5,881 nt of DNA from Actinomycetes bacterium (GTDB taxonomy: Bacteria; Actinomycetota; Actinomycetes; Actinomycetales; Microbacteriaceae), in assembly GCA_023457615.1 (NCBI GenBank), contig JAEWKY010000189.1:1-5881 (forward strand). The letters run 5' to 3'. Of the stretch, positions 1 to 5,175 are shown piece by piece. Both the position numbers and the translations under genes were made by a program. The first letter of the stretch is position 1. Each line of letters opens with the position of its first letter. Under the pieces are notes generated by a model. It saw nothing but the letters and a program-made list of their open reading frames with translations. It was not told the origin of the DNA and ran no database searches.

Positions 1-300
1 GGAGTCTCGACGGGCTCGGGAACCCAGATCCCCCACAGCGCGTCGGCGAGCGGGAAGCGCGGCTCGGCGTGGCCGTTGCACATGACGGCGATCGTCGTCT
101 CGCGCTCGGCCCTGGCCTCCGCCGCCCTCGGACTCTCCCGCGTCGCGGCACGCGTGGTCGCGGAACGCGGAGCGCTGCTCGCCCCGGGGTTCGACGGCCG
201 GTCCGTCGCGTCCGACGGCTTCCATCCCGACGCCGCCGGCTACGAGCGGATGGCGCAGGGCGTCGCCGCCGTCGTCGCCTCAGCGGCGCTCGTCCCCTGA
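1..300 (+). CDS. SGNH/GDSL-family hydrolase, C-terminal fragment (5' end outside window)
   Basis: The frame is open from base 1 to the TGA at 298-300 and gives 99 residues. The recognisable part is near the end: SDGFHPDAAGYERMA (residues 71-85) matches block V of SGNH/GDSL esterases, where Asp72 and His75 would be the catalytic acid and base. The Ser nucleophile, Gly and Asn blocks would lie upstream of the window. A helix-like stretch at residues 36-60 precedes this block, as usual in the fold. The substrate cannot be told; the family covers lipases, esterases and acyl-hydrolases. Residues 1-27 look less typical and could reflect divergence or a frame problem, since the antisense frame there also reads well. 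TTG at 76 and ATG at 82 are possible internal starts, but starting there would remove most of the fold, so a partial gene is preferred. It ends 55 bases before purS and probably is not part of that operon, because a -10-like box lies between. Confidence 0.55.
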   Translation, partial: GVSTGSGTQIPHSASASGKRGSAWPLHMTAIVVSRSALASAALGLSRVAARVVAERGALLAPGFDGRSVASDGFHPDAAGYERMAQGVAAVVASAALVP

Positions 301-314
301 TCCCCCACCCGCCG

Positions 315-340
315 TAGACTGGAGGGGTCCCCACCCCTTC
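315..340 (+). promoter_or_regulatory. Putative purS-purQ promoter -10 with overlapping inverted repeat
   Basis: TAGACT at 315-320 fits the actinobacterial -10 consensus TANNNT, and transcription would start near 327. No good -35 hexamer is visible at 16-18 bases upstream. Directly after the -10 lies an inverted repeat: AGGGGT (323-328), loop CCCC, ACCCCT (333-338), extendable by a G-T wobble and a G-C pair to 321-340. It spans the predicted start site, so it could be an operator on DNA or a partial hairpin in the leader. Seen in sequence; function inferred. Confidence 0.45.
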
Positions 341-345
341 TCTCC

Positions 346-351
346 GAGGAG
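346..351 (+). promoter_or_regulatory. Shine-Dalgarno site of purS
   Basis: GAGGAG lies four bases before the GTG at 356. It is the only good ribosome-binding site in the 55-base gap and fixes the GTG as the purS start; the first in-frame ATG is codon 9 and would cut off the first strand of the fold. Confidence 0.7.
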
Positions 352-355
352 CACC

Positions 356-601
356 GTGCCCACGATCGTCGTCGAGGTCATGCCCAAGGCGGAACTGCTC
401 GACCCGGCTGGCAAGGCCGTCGCCGGGTCGCTCCGCCGCGAGGGCGGCAGCCCGTTCACCGACGTGCGCATCGGCAAGCGCTTCGAGCTCACGGTCGAGG
501 GCGAGGTCACGGATGCCGTGCTCGCGCAGGCGCACAAGCTCGCCGACGAGCTGCTGAGCAACTCCGTCATCGAAGACGTCGTCAAGGTGACGGTGGCCTG
601 A
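356..601 (+). CDS. purS: Phosphoribosylformylglycinamidine synthase subunit PurS
   Basis: This is the small structural subunit of FGAM synthase, which converts FGAR, glutamine and ATP to FGAM in de novo purine synthesis in the cytoplasm. PurS dimers bridge PurQ and PurL and help pass ammonia between them. The 81-residue length is typical of the family. Visible hallmarks are the first strand TIVVEVMPK (3-11), the LDPAGKAV turn (15-22), and FTDVRIGKRFEL (34-45) with the conserved Gly-Lys. The GTG start follows the GAGGAG at 346-351. The TGA stop shares one base with the purQ ATG (TGATG), so translation is probably coupled, as expected for subunits needed in fixed ratio. There is no sign of damage. 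The neighbouring purQ makes the assignment firm. Confidence 0.96.
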   Translation: MPTIVVEVMPKAELLDPAGKAVAGSLRREGGSPFTDVRIGKRFELTVEGEVTDAVLAQAHKLADELLSNSVIEDVVKVTVA

Positions 602-1299
602 TGCGGATCGGCGTCGTCACCTTCCCCGGCTCGCTCGACGACCGCGACGCGCAGCGTGCCGCGCGCATCGCGGGCGCCGAGCCCGTCGCCCTCTGGCACG
701 GCGACCACGACCTCCAGGGCGTCGACGCGATCGTGCTGCCGGGAGGCTTCTCCTACGGCGACTACCTGCGCTGCGGCGCGATCGCGGCCCGCTCGCCGAT
801 CATGACCGAGGTCGTCGCCGCGGCGAACTCCGGCATGCCCGTGCTCGGCATCTGCAACGGCTTCCAGGTGCTCGTCGAGGCGCACCTGCTGCCCGGCGGC
901 CTCATCCGCAACGACCACGGCGACTTCATCTGCCGCGATCAGGGGCTGCGCGTCGAGAACGCGTCGACCGCGTGGACGAACGGCTTCTCGGTCGGCGACG
1001 AGATCACCATCCCGCTCAAGAACGGCGAGGGCGGCTACATCGCCGACGCCGAGACGCTCGCCCGGCTCGAGGGCGAGGGGCTCGTCGCGTTCCGCTACAC
1101 GGGGCTCAACCCGAACGGCTCGGCGAACGACATCGCGGGGCTCACGAACGCCGCGGGCAACGTCGTCGGCCTCATGCCGCATCCCGAGCACGCCGTGGAG
1201 CCGGGCTTCGGTCCCGACACCCCGGCCGCGATGCGCTCGGGCGTCGACGGCCTGACGTTCTTCACGAGCGTCCTGCGCTCGACGCTCGCGCGCGCGTGA
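601..1299 (+). CDS. purQ: Phosphoribosylformylglycinamidine synthase glutaminase subunit PurQ
   Basis: This is the glutamine amidotransferase subunit of FGAM synthase. It hydrolyses glutamine and hands ammonia to PurL, with PurS as adaptor. The 232 residues match the usual length of stand-alone PurQ. It is a class I (triad) amidotransferase: the nucleophile is Cys85 in the elbow GICNGFQ (83-89), with His194 and Glu196 in MPHPEHA (192-198). Other family marks are PGS near the N-terminus (9-11), LPGGFSYGDYLR (46-57) and NDHGDFICR (104-112). All catalytic residues are present, so it should be active. The start overlaps the purS stop by one base, and its TGA overlaps the GTG of the next gene by four bases (GTGA). 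purL, often adjacent to purQ in bacteria, does not follow and must lie elsewhere. Confidence 0.97.
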   Translation: MRIGVVTFPGSLDDRDAQRAARIAGAEPVALWHGDHDLQGVDAIVLPGGFSYGDYLRCGAIAARSPIMTEVVAAANSGMPVLGICNGFQVLVEAHLLPGGLIRNDHGDFICRDQGLRVENASTAWTNGFSVGDEITIPLKNGEGGYIADAETLARLEGEGLVAFRYTGLNPNGSANDIAGLTNAAGNVVGLMPHPEHAVEPGFGPDTPAAMRSGVDGLTFFTSVLRSTLARA

Positions 1300-1748
1300 G
1301 GCCCCGCAGCCTCTTCCGCCTCGTCGCGATCGCGGAGGCGATCACCTGGACCCTCCTCCTCGGCGGTCTCGTGCTGCGCGCGACGACGGGCTGGGCGCTC
1401 GGCGTCACGATCGGCGGAGGCATCCACGGCTTCGTCTTCCTCGCCTACGCCGCGACGGCGCTGCTCGTCGGCATCGACCGTCGCTGGCCCGCCGGGCTCG
1501 TCGTGCTCTCGGTCGCGGCGGCGATCGTGCCGTACGCCACGATCCCCGTCGAGCGCGCCCTCGACCGCCGGGGGCGTCTCGCCGGCGACTGGCGGCTCGA
1601 GCGCGACGCGACGGGCGACCGCACGCCGCTCGACGGTCTCGTGCGCTGGTTCGTGCGGCGCCCCGTGCTGCTGCTCGTGGTCGCCGCGGTCGCCGTCGTC
1701 GCGATCTTCGCGGTGCTGCTGCTCATCGGGCCGCCCGGCGGTCGCTGA
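1296..1748 (+). CDS. DUF3817 family integral membrane protein
   Basis: This 150-residue membrane protein is of the DUF3817 type, whose function is unknown. The family shows in FRLVAIAEAITW (7-18) at the start of helix 1 and GGGIHGFVFLAY (40-51), with the conserved Gly-Gly and His in helix 2. Four hydrophobic segments are likely, at about 6-27, 36-58, 65-84 and 124-144. The first three make the family core. The fourth follows a charged, Arg/Asp-rich loop (87-123) and may be an extra C-terminal helix. The frame is open far upstream through purQ, but the GTG at 1296, overlapping the purQ stop as GTGA, puts the first helix directly at the N-terminus and is the sensible start. It is therefore co-translated with purQ. 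Placement in a purine operon suggests, but does not prove, a link to purine metabolism or transport. No signal peptide beyond helix 1 is seen. Confidence 0.85.
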   Translation: MRPRSLFRLVAIAEAITWTLLLGGLVLRATTGWALGVTIGGGIHGFVFLAYAATALLVGIDRRWPAGLVVLSVAAAIVPYATIPVERALDRRGRLAGDWRLERDATGDRTPLDGLVRWFVRRPVLLLVVAAVAVVAIFAVLLLIGPPGGR

Positions 1749-1785
1749 TCCTCCTCCCCCGATCACGCCCGGCCGTCGAACTCCC

Positions 1786-1815
1786 GGGTCGCTCTGGCCC
1801 CGCTCAGAGCGACCG
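1786..1815. repeat. 10-bp perfect inverted repeat (operator or U-less terminator)
   Basis: GGTCGCTCTG (1787-1796) pairs perfectly with CAGAGCGACC (1805-1814) around an 8-base centre. It sits 38 bases after the DUF3817 stop and just before a -10-like GATACT at 1818-1823. No T-run follows on either strand. It could end transcription of the purine operon, as actinobacterial terminators often lack a U tract, or act as an operator covering the -35 region of the next gene. Confidence 0.6.
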
Positions 1816-1817
1816 GC

Positions 1818-1823
1818 GATACT
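1818..1823 (+). promoter_or_regulatory. Possible -10 box of the small membrane protein gene
   Basis: GATACT resembles the TATAAT-type -10. Its end is nine bases from the GTG at 1833, so the message would be leaderless or nearly so. This would explain the lack of any purine-rich ribosome-binding site upstream. The first T of the consensus is missing and no clear -35 is seen, so the call is tentative. Confidence 0.35.
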
Positions 1824-1832
1824 GACACCGCG

Positions 1833-2096
1833 GTGACCATGACCGAACCCCAGGTGTGGGTGCTGATCGGCGTCTTCGCCGCGAGCATCTTCGGAATGCT
1901 CACCATCGTGTCGACGCTCTTCCTCCGCGTCGTCCGCACCGAGATCCGCAGCGAGGTCGGGGTGCTCCGCGGAGAGATCGGGGCGTTCCGGGCCGAGGTC
2001 GGCGGACGCTTCGACCGGCTCGAGCAGCGCGTCGACGGTCTCGACCGCGACGTGCAGACGCTCGTCAAGCACACCTTCGGCATCGACCGCGGCTGA
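1833..2096 (+). CDS. Small single-pass membrane protein with cytoplasmic coiled coil
   Basis: This is an 87-residue protein, or 85 if it starts at ATG 1839. I do not recognise a named family. Residues 8-31 form one hydrophobic membrane segment after a short N-terminus. They are followed by basic residues (R32, R35, R39), which predict that the C-terminal part stays in the cytoplasm. From about 37 to 80 the sequence shows clear heptads, with hydrophobic residues at V42/L45, I49/F52, V56, F60/L63, V67/L70 and V74/L77. This is typical of a parallel coiled coil that would multimerise the protein. Three heptads share the start E-(V/I)-G and are near-copies at the DNA level with a 21-base period (1953-2015). 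There is no ribosome-binding site, and GTG 1833 is chosen because a leaderless start near the -10 at 1818-1823 fits. It converges with the next gene, 15 bases apart. Function unknown; a scaffold or accessory role is only a guess. Confidence 0.7.
   Translation: MTMTEPQVWVLIGVFAASIFGMLTIVSTLFLRVVRTEIRSEVGVLRGEIGAFRAEVGGRFDRLEQRVDGLDRDVQTLVKHTFGIDRG
1953..2015 (+). repeat. Three degenerate 21-base units encoding coiled-coil heptads
   Basis: Units at 1953-1973, 1974-1994 and 1995-2015 each begin GAG(G/A)TCGG and encode a heptad beginning Glu-(Val/Ile)-Gly. The first two are the most alike. The third diverges after its first eight bases. This looks like growth of the coiled coil by heptad duplication. 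Confidence 0.5.
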
Positions 2097-2126
2097 CCCC
2101 GTGACGGCGGTCTAGCGTCCCGCGGT
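2086..2126. terminator. Nested inverted repeats across two convergent stop codons
   Basis: The outer arms are ACCGCGG (2086-2092) and CCGCGGT (2120-2126). Inside them GACCCCG (2095-2101) pairs with CGG-GGTC (2105-2107 and 2109-2112, one bulged C at 2108) around a TGA loop. The structure covers the TGA of the small membrane protein gene (2094-2096) and the TAG of the opposing gene (2112-2114). No T-run is present. The position in a 15-base convergent gap suggests a shared two-way terminator. Confidence 0.4.
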
Positions 2127-2912
2127 GAGCAGCACCGAGAACAGCAGCACCATCCACCCGGCCGTGAGGCCGAGCGCGACCATGAGAGCGACGATCGCGC
2201 CCACGCCGACTCCCCGTCGGCTGAGGATGCCCTGGTCGAGCCGCCGCGCGCGCGTCGCGACCACCTCACCGGGGGCGGCGCGCTCGTCCCGGTACCGCGA
2301 CGCCTGCCGCACCGCCTTGCCGCCGAGCACCGCGACGAGCTGCTCGACGCGCGCCCAGGCCGCGGGATCCGCGAGGTCCCACGGCGTCGGCGAGAACACG
2401 GTGAGCCGGTCGTCGGCGAGCTCGACGTCGAGATCGCCCGTGGAGTCGATGAGCAGCGCCATGACGTCGGGGGTGAACAGGTAGCGCGCATCCCGGCCGT
2501 AGCCGTCGGGGGCGTAGAGCGCGAAGTGCGTGTCGAAGTCGCCCTCGAGACTCACCCGCTGGCCGGCGTCGATGCTGATCGGGAGGCTCGAGCGCATCCC
2601 GTCGTTCGCGACGGCGTCGACCACGACGTGCGGCATCGGCCGCGGGAGCCGGATCGAGAGGAAGCCGTAGTCGACGGGGATCGGCGTCGCGAGGTTCATC
2701 GTCACGGTCGAGGAGCCGAACTGCTCGGTGCGGGTTCCGCCGACGACGCCCGCGAGATTGCCGAACTCGAAGCCGGCGGCCGTCACGAGTCCCGTCACGG
2801 CACCGCCCGAGATCGCGCCGAACACGGCCCCCGAGATCGTCGGCGCGGGGGCGTCGGCGACGTACGACCAGCCGCGTCTCGACGCCTCCGCCGCCGGATC
2901 GAGTCGCGTCAC
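2112..2912 (-). CDS. Uncharacterised protein with soluble domain and C-terminal membrane anchor
   Basis: This is a 266-residue protein of a type seen as 'hypothetical' in many actinomycetes; I cannot give a family name. Most of it is a soluble domain. A conserved-looking central block is MPHVVVDAVANDG (93-105), SLEGDFDTHFALYAPDGY (121-138) and LFTPDVMALLID (145-156), followed by DLDVELADDRLTVFSP (160-175) and DLADPAAWARVEQLVA (179-194). One strong membrane helix spans about 234-262, leaving almost no tail, so the protein is anchored by its C-terminus with the domain probably in the cytoplasm. The Gly-rich stretch 27-58 is hydrophobic, but I think it belongs to the fold rather than to a helix pair. 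The frame is open upstream for over a kilobase. The GTG at 2912, overlapping the DUF1801 stop as GTGA, is the credible start and implies coupled translation. The stop is TAG. Confidence 0.75.
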   Translation of the reverse strand: MTRLDPAAEASRRGWSYVADAPAPTISGAVFGAISGGAVTGLVTAAGFEFGNLAGVVGGTRTEQFGSSTVTMNLATPIPVDYGFLSIRLPRPMPHVVVDAVANDGMRSSLPISIDAGQRVSLEGDFDTHFALYAPDGYGRDARYLFTPDVMALLIDSTGDLDVELADDRLTVFSPTPWDLADPAAWARVEQLVAVLGGKAVRQASRYRDERAAPGEVVATRARRLDQGILSRRGVGVGAIVALMVALGLTAGWMVLLFSVLLTAGR

Positions 2913-3316
2913 GCCGCCCCGCGCTCCCACGCCGTGCGGATGAGGCGCTCGAGCACCGACAGGTCGACGGCAGCCAGCCGCTTCAGGTAGAGGCAGACCC
3001 GACTCGTCGAGTGCGGGCCGAGCTCGGCGAAGAGCGGATCGGTCGGACCCTCCGTCTCGTCGAAGACGCCGTAGAGCGTGAGCTGCGCCTTCCGGGGCGA
3101 GAAGCCGAGCACGAGCAGGTCGTAGGTCTCGCTCTTCGTGGAGTACGGCTTCGAGCCGAACCCGACGATCGCGGGCCCCCACATGACGGCGGGCGCTCCC
3201 GTGACGCGCTCGATGAGCTCCCGCAGGACGTGACCCTCGGCGCGGCGGCGGGCATCCGGAACCGCATCGAGGAACACGGTGACGTCCTCGCCGGTGGGCT
3301 GCGTCGCGATCGCCAT
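2909..3316 (-). CDS. DUF1801 domain protein
   Basis: This 135-residue soluble protein matches the DUF1801 (YdhG-like) family over nearly its full length. Family marks are the N-terminal helix VTVFLDAVPDARRRAEGHVLRELI (12-35, in part), APAVMWGPAIVGFGS (41-55), LLVLGFSPRKAQLTLYG (67-83) and the C-terminal CLYLKRLAAVDLSVLERLI (107-125). The biochemical role of the family is not established; members are small proteins related in fold to frataxin-like/YdhG domains. There are no membrane segments or signal. The ATG at 3316 lacks a Shine-Dalgarno site, but a TANNNT box ends seven bases before it, so the message is probably leaderless. Its TGA overlaps the GTG of the membrane-anchored protein gene (GTGA), making a two-gene unit. 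The exporter operon ends 78 bases upstream on the same strand, so read-through is possible. Confidence 0.88.
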   Translation of the reverse strand: MAIATQPTGEDVTVFLDAVPDARRRAEGHVLRELIERVTGAPAVMWGPAIVGFGSKPYSTKSETYDLLVLGFSPRKAQLTLYGVFDETEGPTDPLFAELGPHSTSRVCLYLKRLAAVDLSVLERLIRTAWERGAA

Positions 3317-3323
3317 GCCCGTC

Positions 3324-3329
3324 AGGGTA
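3324..3329 (-). promoter_or_regulatory. Leaderless -10 box of the DUF1801 gene
   Basis: On the minus strand TACCCT fits TANNNT and ends seven bases before the ATG at 3316. This spacing places the transcription start on or next to the A of the start codon. It agrees with the absence of a ribosome-binding site. The -35 region (around 3347-3352) is poor. Confidence 0.5.
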
Positions 3330-3360
3330 GTGCCGCGGCGGTCGCCGATCGTCGTCGGAG

Positions 3361-3383
3361 GACGGAGCGAGGTGCGACGGAGC
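3361..3383. repeat. Direct repeat GACGGAGC, two copies
   Basis: GACGGAGC occurs at 3361-3368 and 3376-3383, a 15-base period. It lies in the 78-base gap between the exporter operon and the DUF1801 gene, about 45-67 bases upstream of the predicted start of the latter. It could be a regulator site or chance in GC-rich DNA. I see no convincing terminator hairpin in this gap. Confidence 0.3.
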
Positions 3384-3394
3384 CGACAGAACCC

Positions 3395-4201
3395 CTACGA
3401 GACGTCGCGCCGCCACGTCGTCAGCGAGCCGATGAGGCCGAAGACGAGGGCGAAGCCGGCGAGCACGAGGCCGCCCTGCCACCACTCGAGCGGAGCGGCG
3501 CCGCCCGTGGCCCCGGCGAACACCGAGAAGAAGCTCGCTCCGACGAGGGCGTCGCCCGCGGCACCGGGCAGGAAGCGGCCCACCTCGTCGAGCCCGTCGA
3601 CGAACGCCGCCGCCGTGCGCAGGAGCGGCTCGACGAACTGCGTGAAGGCGAGGATGGCGACGATCGACCCGATCTGGCTCGGGATCATGACGCCGACGCC
3701 GACGCCGACGAGCCCCCAGATCGCCATCGCGAGCACGATGCGGGCGAGCAGCAGCCACGTGTCGCCGTCGTCGAGCGTCGTCGGCTGGTCGTTGGCGGCG
3801 AGCACGGGCGCGCCGAGGCCGACCGACGCGACGAGCCCGATGAGTCCGTAGAGCGCGCCGAGGAACAGCGCCACGGTCGCCTTCGCGGCGAGCACGACGC
3901 CGCGGTGCGGGGTCGCGAGGAAGACCGTGGCGAGCGTGCGGTGCCGCACCTCGCCCGTGATCGACATCGCGCCGAAGATCACCGGGAAGACGAAGCCCGT
4001 CGCCGTCGTCATCGAGTAGATGAGCGGTGCCAGGTCGATCGGCAGCGGACCGTCGGCCTCGGGCGAGAGCGTGAGCGCGAAGCCGATGCCCACGGCGCTG
4101 ATGCCGACGTAGCCGAAGAGGATGAGGCCGAGCACCCACCACAGCCGGGTGCTGAAGACCTTGCGGAACTCGGCGCCGACGGCGCGCACGAACTCGCTCA
4201 T
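3395..4201 (-). CDS. ABC-2 type exporter permease
   Basis: This 268-residue integral membrane protein is the membrane half of an ABC exporter. Six hydrophobic segments fit the ABC-2 fold: about 20-42, 58-80, 106-130, 149-171, 177-193 and 241-260. The N-terminal amphipathic stretch FVRAVGAEFRKVFSTRLWW (4-22) and the cytoplasmic loop ITGEVRHRTLATVFLATPHR (81-100) match the usual family pattern: an elbow helix, then the E-x-R-x-x-T-L...P-x-R coupling loop between helices 2 and 3. The start ATG overlaps the ATPase stop as ATGA and has its own strong ribosome-binding site, GGAAGGGGG at 4208-4216, six bases upstream. The stop is TAG. Helix 4 contains a Val-Gly run encoded by a hexanucleotide repeat. 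With the ATPase it should make a 2+2 transporter. The substrate is unknown; relatives handle peptides, antibiotics or lipids, and self-resistance is only one option. Confidence 0.92.
   Translation of the reverse strand: MSEFVRAVGAEFRKVFSTRLWWVLGLILFGYVGISAVGIGFALTLSPEADGPLPIDLAPLIYSMTTATGFVFPVIFGAMSITGEVRHRTLATVFLATPHRGVVLAAKATVALFLGALYGLIGLVASVGLGAPVLAANDQPTTLDDGDTWLLLARIVLAMAIWGLVGVGVGVMIPSQIGSIVAILAFTQFVEPLLRTAAAFVDGLDEVGRFLPGAAGDALVGASFFSVFAGATGGAAPLEWWQGGLVLAGFALVFGLIGSLTTWRRDVS
3689..3710. repeat. Hexanucleotide microrepeat (GACGCC, 3.7 copies)
   Basis: This is a perfect tandem GACGCC run inside the permease gene. On the coding strand it reads GTCGGC repeats, giving VGVGVGV in membrane helix 4 (about residues 165-171). 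A change of one unit would keep the frame but add or remove two residues in the helix. Confidence 0.7.
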
Positions 4202-5112
4202 CGACGGCCCCCTTCCGCGCCGCGCTCCGGATCGGCGACGAGCGCGAGGAACTCGTCCTCGAGTCCGGCTCCGGAGGCCGCGAGCGCGCTGAGCGCGACG
4301 CCGGCGCCCAGCGCGAGGCGTCCGACCTCGGCGGGCTCGAGGTCGACGGCGAGACCCTCGGCGCTCGCACGGTAGGTGTGGCCCGCCGCGGCGAGCGCGC
4401 GCGCGAGGGCGTCGCGGTCGGGCGCGTCGACGATCGACGATCCCGTCGCCGTGCCCTCGAGAGCGCTGAGGGGTCCGACGAAGCGCAGCCGTCCGCCCGC
4501 GATGACGACGACGTCGTCGACGGTCTGGCGCACCTCGGAGAGCAGGTGCGACGAGACGAGGATCGTGCGCCCCTCGGCGGCGAGGGCCTGCAGGAAGGTG
4601 CGGATCCAGCGGATGCCCTCGGGGTCGAGTCCGTTGATGGGCTCGTCGAGCACGAGCACGCCCGGGTCGCCGAGCAGCGCCGTCGCGAGGCCGAGGCGCT
4701 GCTTCATCCCGAGCGAGTAGCCGCCGACGCGGCGGTCGGCGTAGGGCCCCATGCCGGTCTGCTCGAGCACCGCCTCGACGCGGGAGAGCGGGATGCCGGC
4801 CGCGGTCGCGACGACGGCGAGGTGGGCGCGACCGGAGCGGCCCGGGTGGAAGGCCGCCTCGAGCGACGCCCCCACGGTGCGCATCGGGGTGTCGAGGTCG
4901 CGGTAGCGCCGCCCGCCGATCGTCGCCGTGCCGCTCGTGGCGGCGATGAGGCCGAGCAGCATCCGCAGCGTGGTGGTCTTGCCGGCGCCGTTCGGTCCGA
5001 GGAATCCGGTCACCCGGCCGGGCTCGACCGTGAAGTCGAGGTCGGACACGGCGGCGACCGATCCGAATCTCTTGGTCACCCCGTCGAAGACGAGCGTCTG
5101 TCCCTGCGTCAT
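4198..5112 (-). CDS. ABC exporter ATP-binding protein
   Basis: This 304-residue cytoplasmic ATPase powers the permease encoded next to it. Motifs appear in order: Walker A GPNGAGKTT (39-47, Lys45), signature YSLGMKQR (132-139), Walker B with D-loop VLVLDEPINGLDP (152-164, Asp156 and catalytic Glu157), and the switch His189 in VSSHLL. The Q-loop region (81-90) has Glu85 where most ATPases carry Gln, a variant common in BcrA/daunorubicin-type exporters. After about residue 215 a C-terminal domain of roughly 90 residues follows, as in that drug-export group. The ATG at 5112 has a good ribosome-binding site (GGGAGGA at 5117-5123). The stop overlaps the permease start (ATGA). All residues needed for ATP hydrolysis are present. 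The substrate is not predictable. No regulator gene of the GntR or two-component type is visible in the window. Confidence 0.95.
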   Translation of the reverse strand: MTQGQTLVFDGVTKRFGSVAAVSDLDFTVEPGRVTGFLGPNGAGKTTTLRMLLGLIAATSGTATIGGRRYRDLDTPMRTVGASLEAAFHPGRSGRAHLAVVATAAGIPLSRVEAVLEQTGMGPYADRRVGGYSLGMKQRLGLATALLGDPGVLVLDEPINGLDPEGIRWIRTFLQALAAEGRTILVSSHLLSEVRQTVDDVVVIAGGRLRFVGPLSALEGTATGSSIVDAPDRDALARALAAAGHTYRASAEGLAVDLEPAEVGRLALGAGVALSALAASGAGLEDEFLALVADPERGAEGGRR

Positions 5113-5116
5113 CGTG

Positions 5117-5154
5117 TCCTCCCAGATGGTCGGTGGCGCGTGATCACCAACCTA
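5117..5154 (-). promoter_or_regulatory. Promoter -10 and ribosome-binding site of the exporter operon
   Basis: On the minus strand TAGGTT (5149-5154) fits TANNNT. Transcription would start near 5142, giving a leader of about 30 bases that carries the GGGAGGA site at 5117-5123, four bases from the ATG. The hexamer at the -35 distance (about 5172-5177) is AGTCGC, a poor match to TTGACA, so the promoter may need an activator. Confidence 0.5.
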
Positions 5155-5175
5155 CTGACGAGGATCGGTCGGCGA

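Noticed and set aside
1..83. A minus-strand frame starting with ATG at 83 and running off the left edge, with a protein-like composition (MCNGHAEPRFPLADALW...).
   Set aside because: Its wobble positions coincide with those of the plus-strand frame, so good codon use is expected in a shadow. There is no ribosome-binding site or leaderless -10 before the ATG. The SGNH block V on the plus strand is stronger evidence, though this leaves some doubt about bases 1-75.
280..1191. A 303-codon open frame on the minus strand opposite purS and purQ.
   Set aside because: The product is Asp/Arg/Ala/Val-rich with no motif, and it lies antisense to two certain genes. Such frames are common opposite GC-rich genes.
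1095..2072. A 325-codon minus-strand frame opposite purQ, the DUF3817 gene and the small membrane protein gene.
   Set aside because: It crosses three plus-strand genes and the gap between them, and its composition (Glu, Arg, Asp, His) is that of an antisense shadow.
2913..4370. A possible long N-terminal extension of the 266-residue protein, making a 752-residue product.
   Set aside because: The upstream part is Arg/Ala/Pro-rich and overlaps the DUF1801, permease and ATPase genes on the same strand in another frame. The GTGA overlap at 2909-2912 marks the real start.
3011..4375. A 454-codon plus-strand frame opposite the permease and DUF1801 genes.
   Set aside because: It is a highly charged, low-complexity translation with no motif, antisense to well-supported genes.
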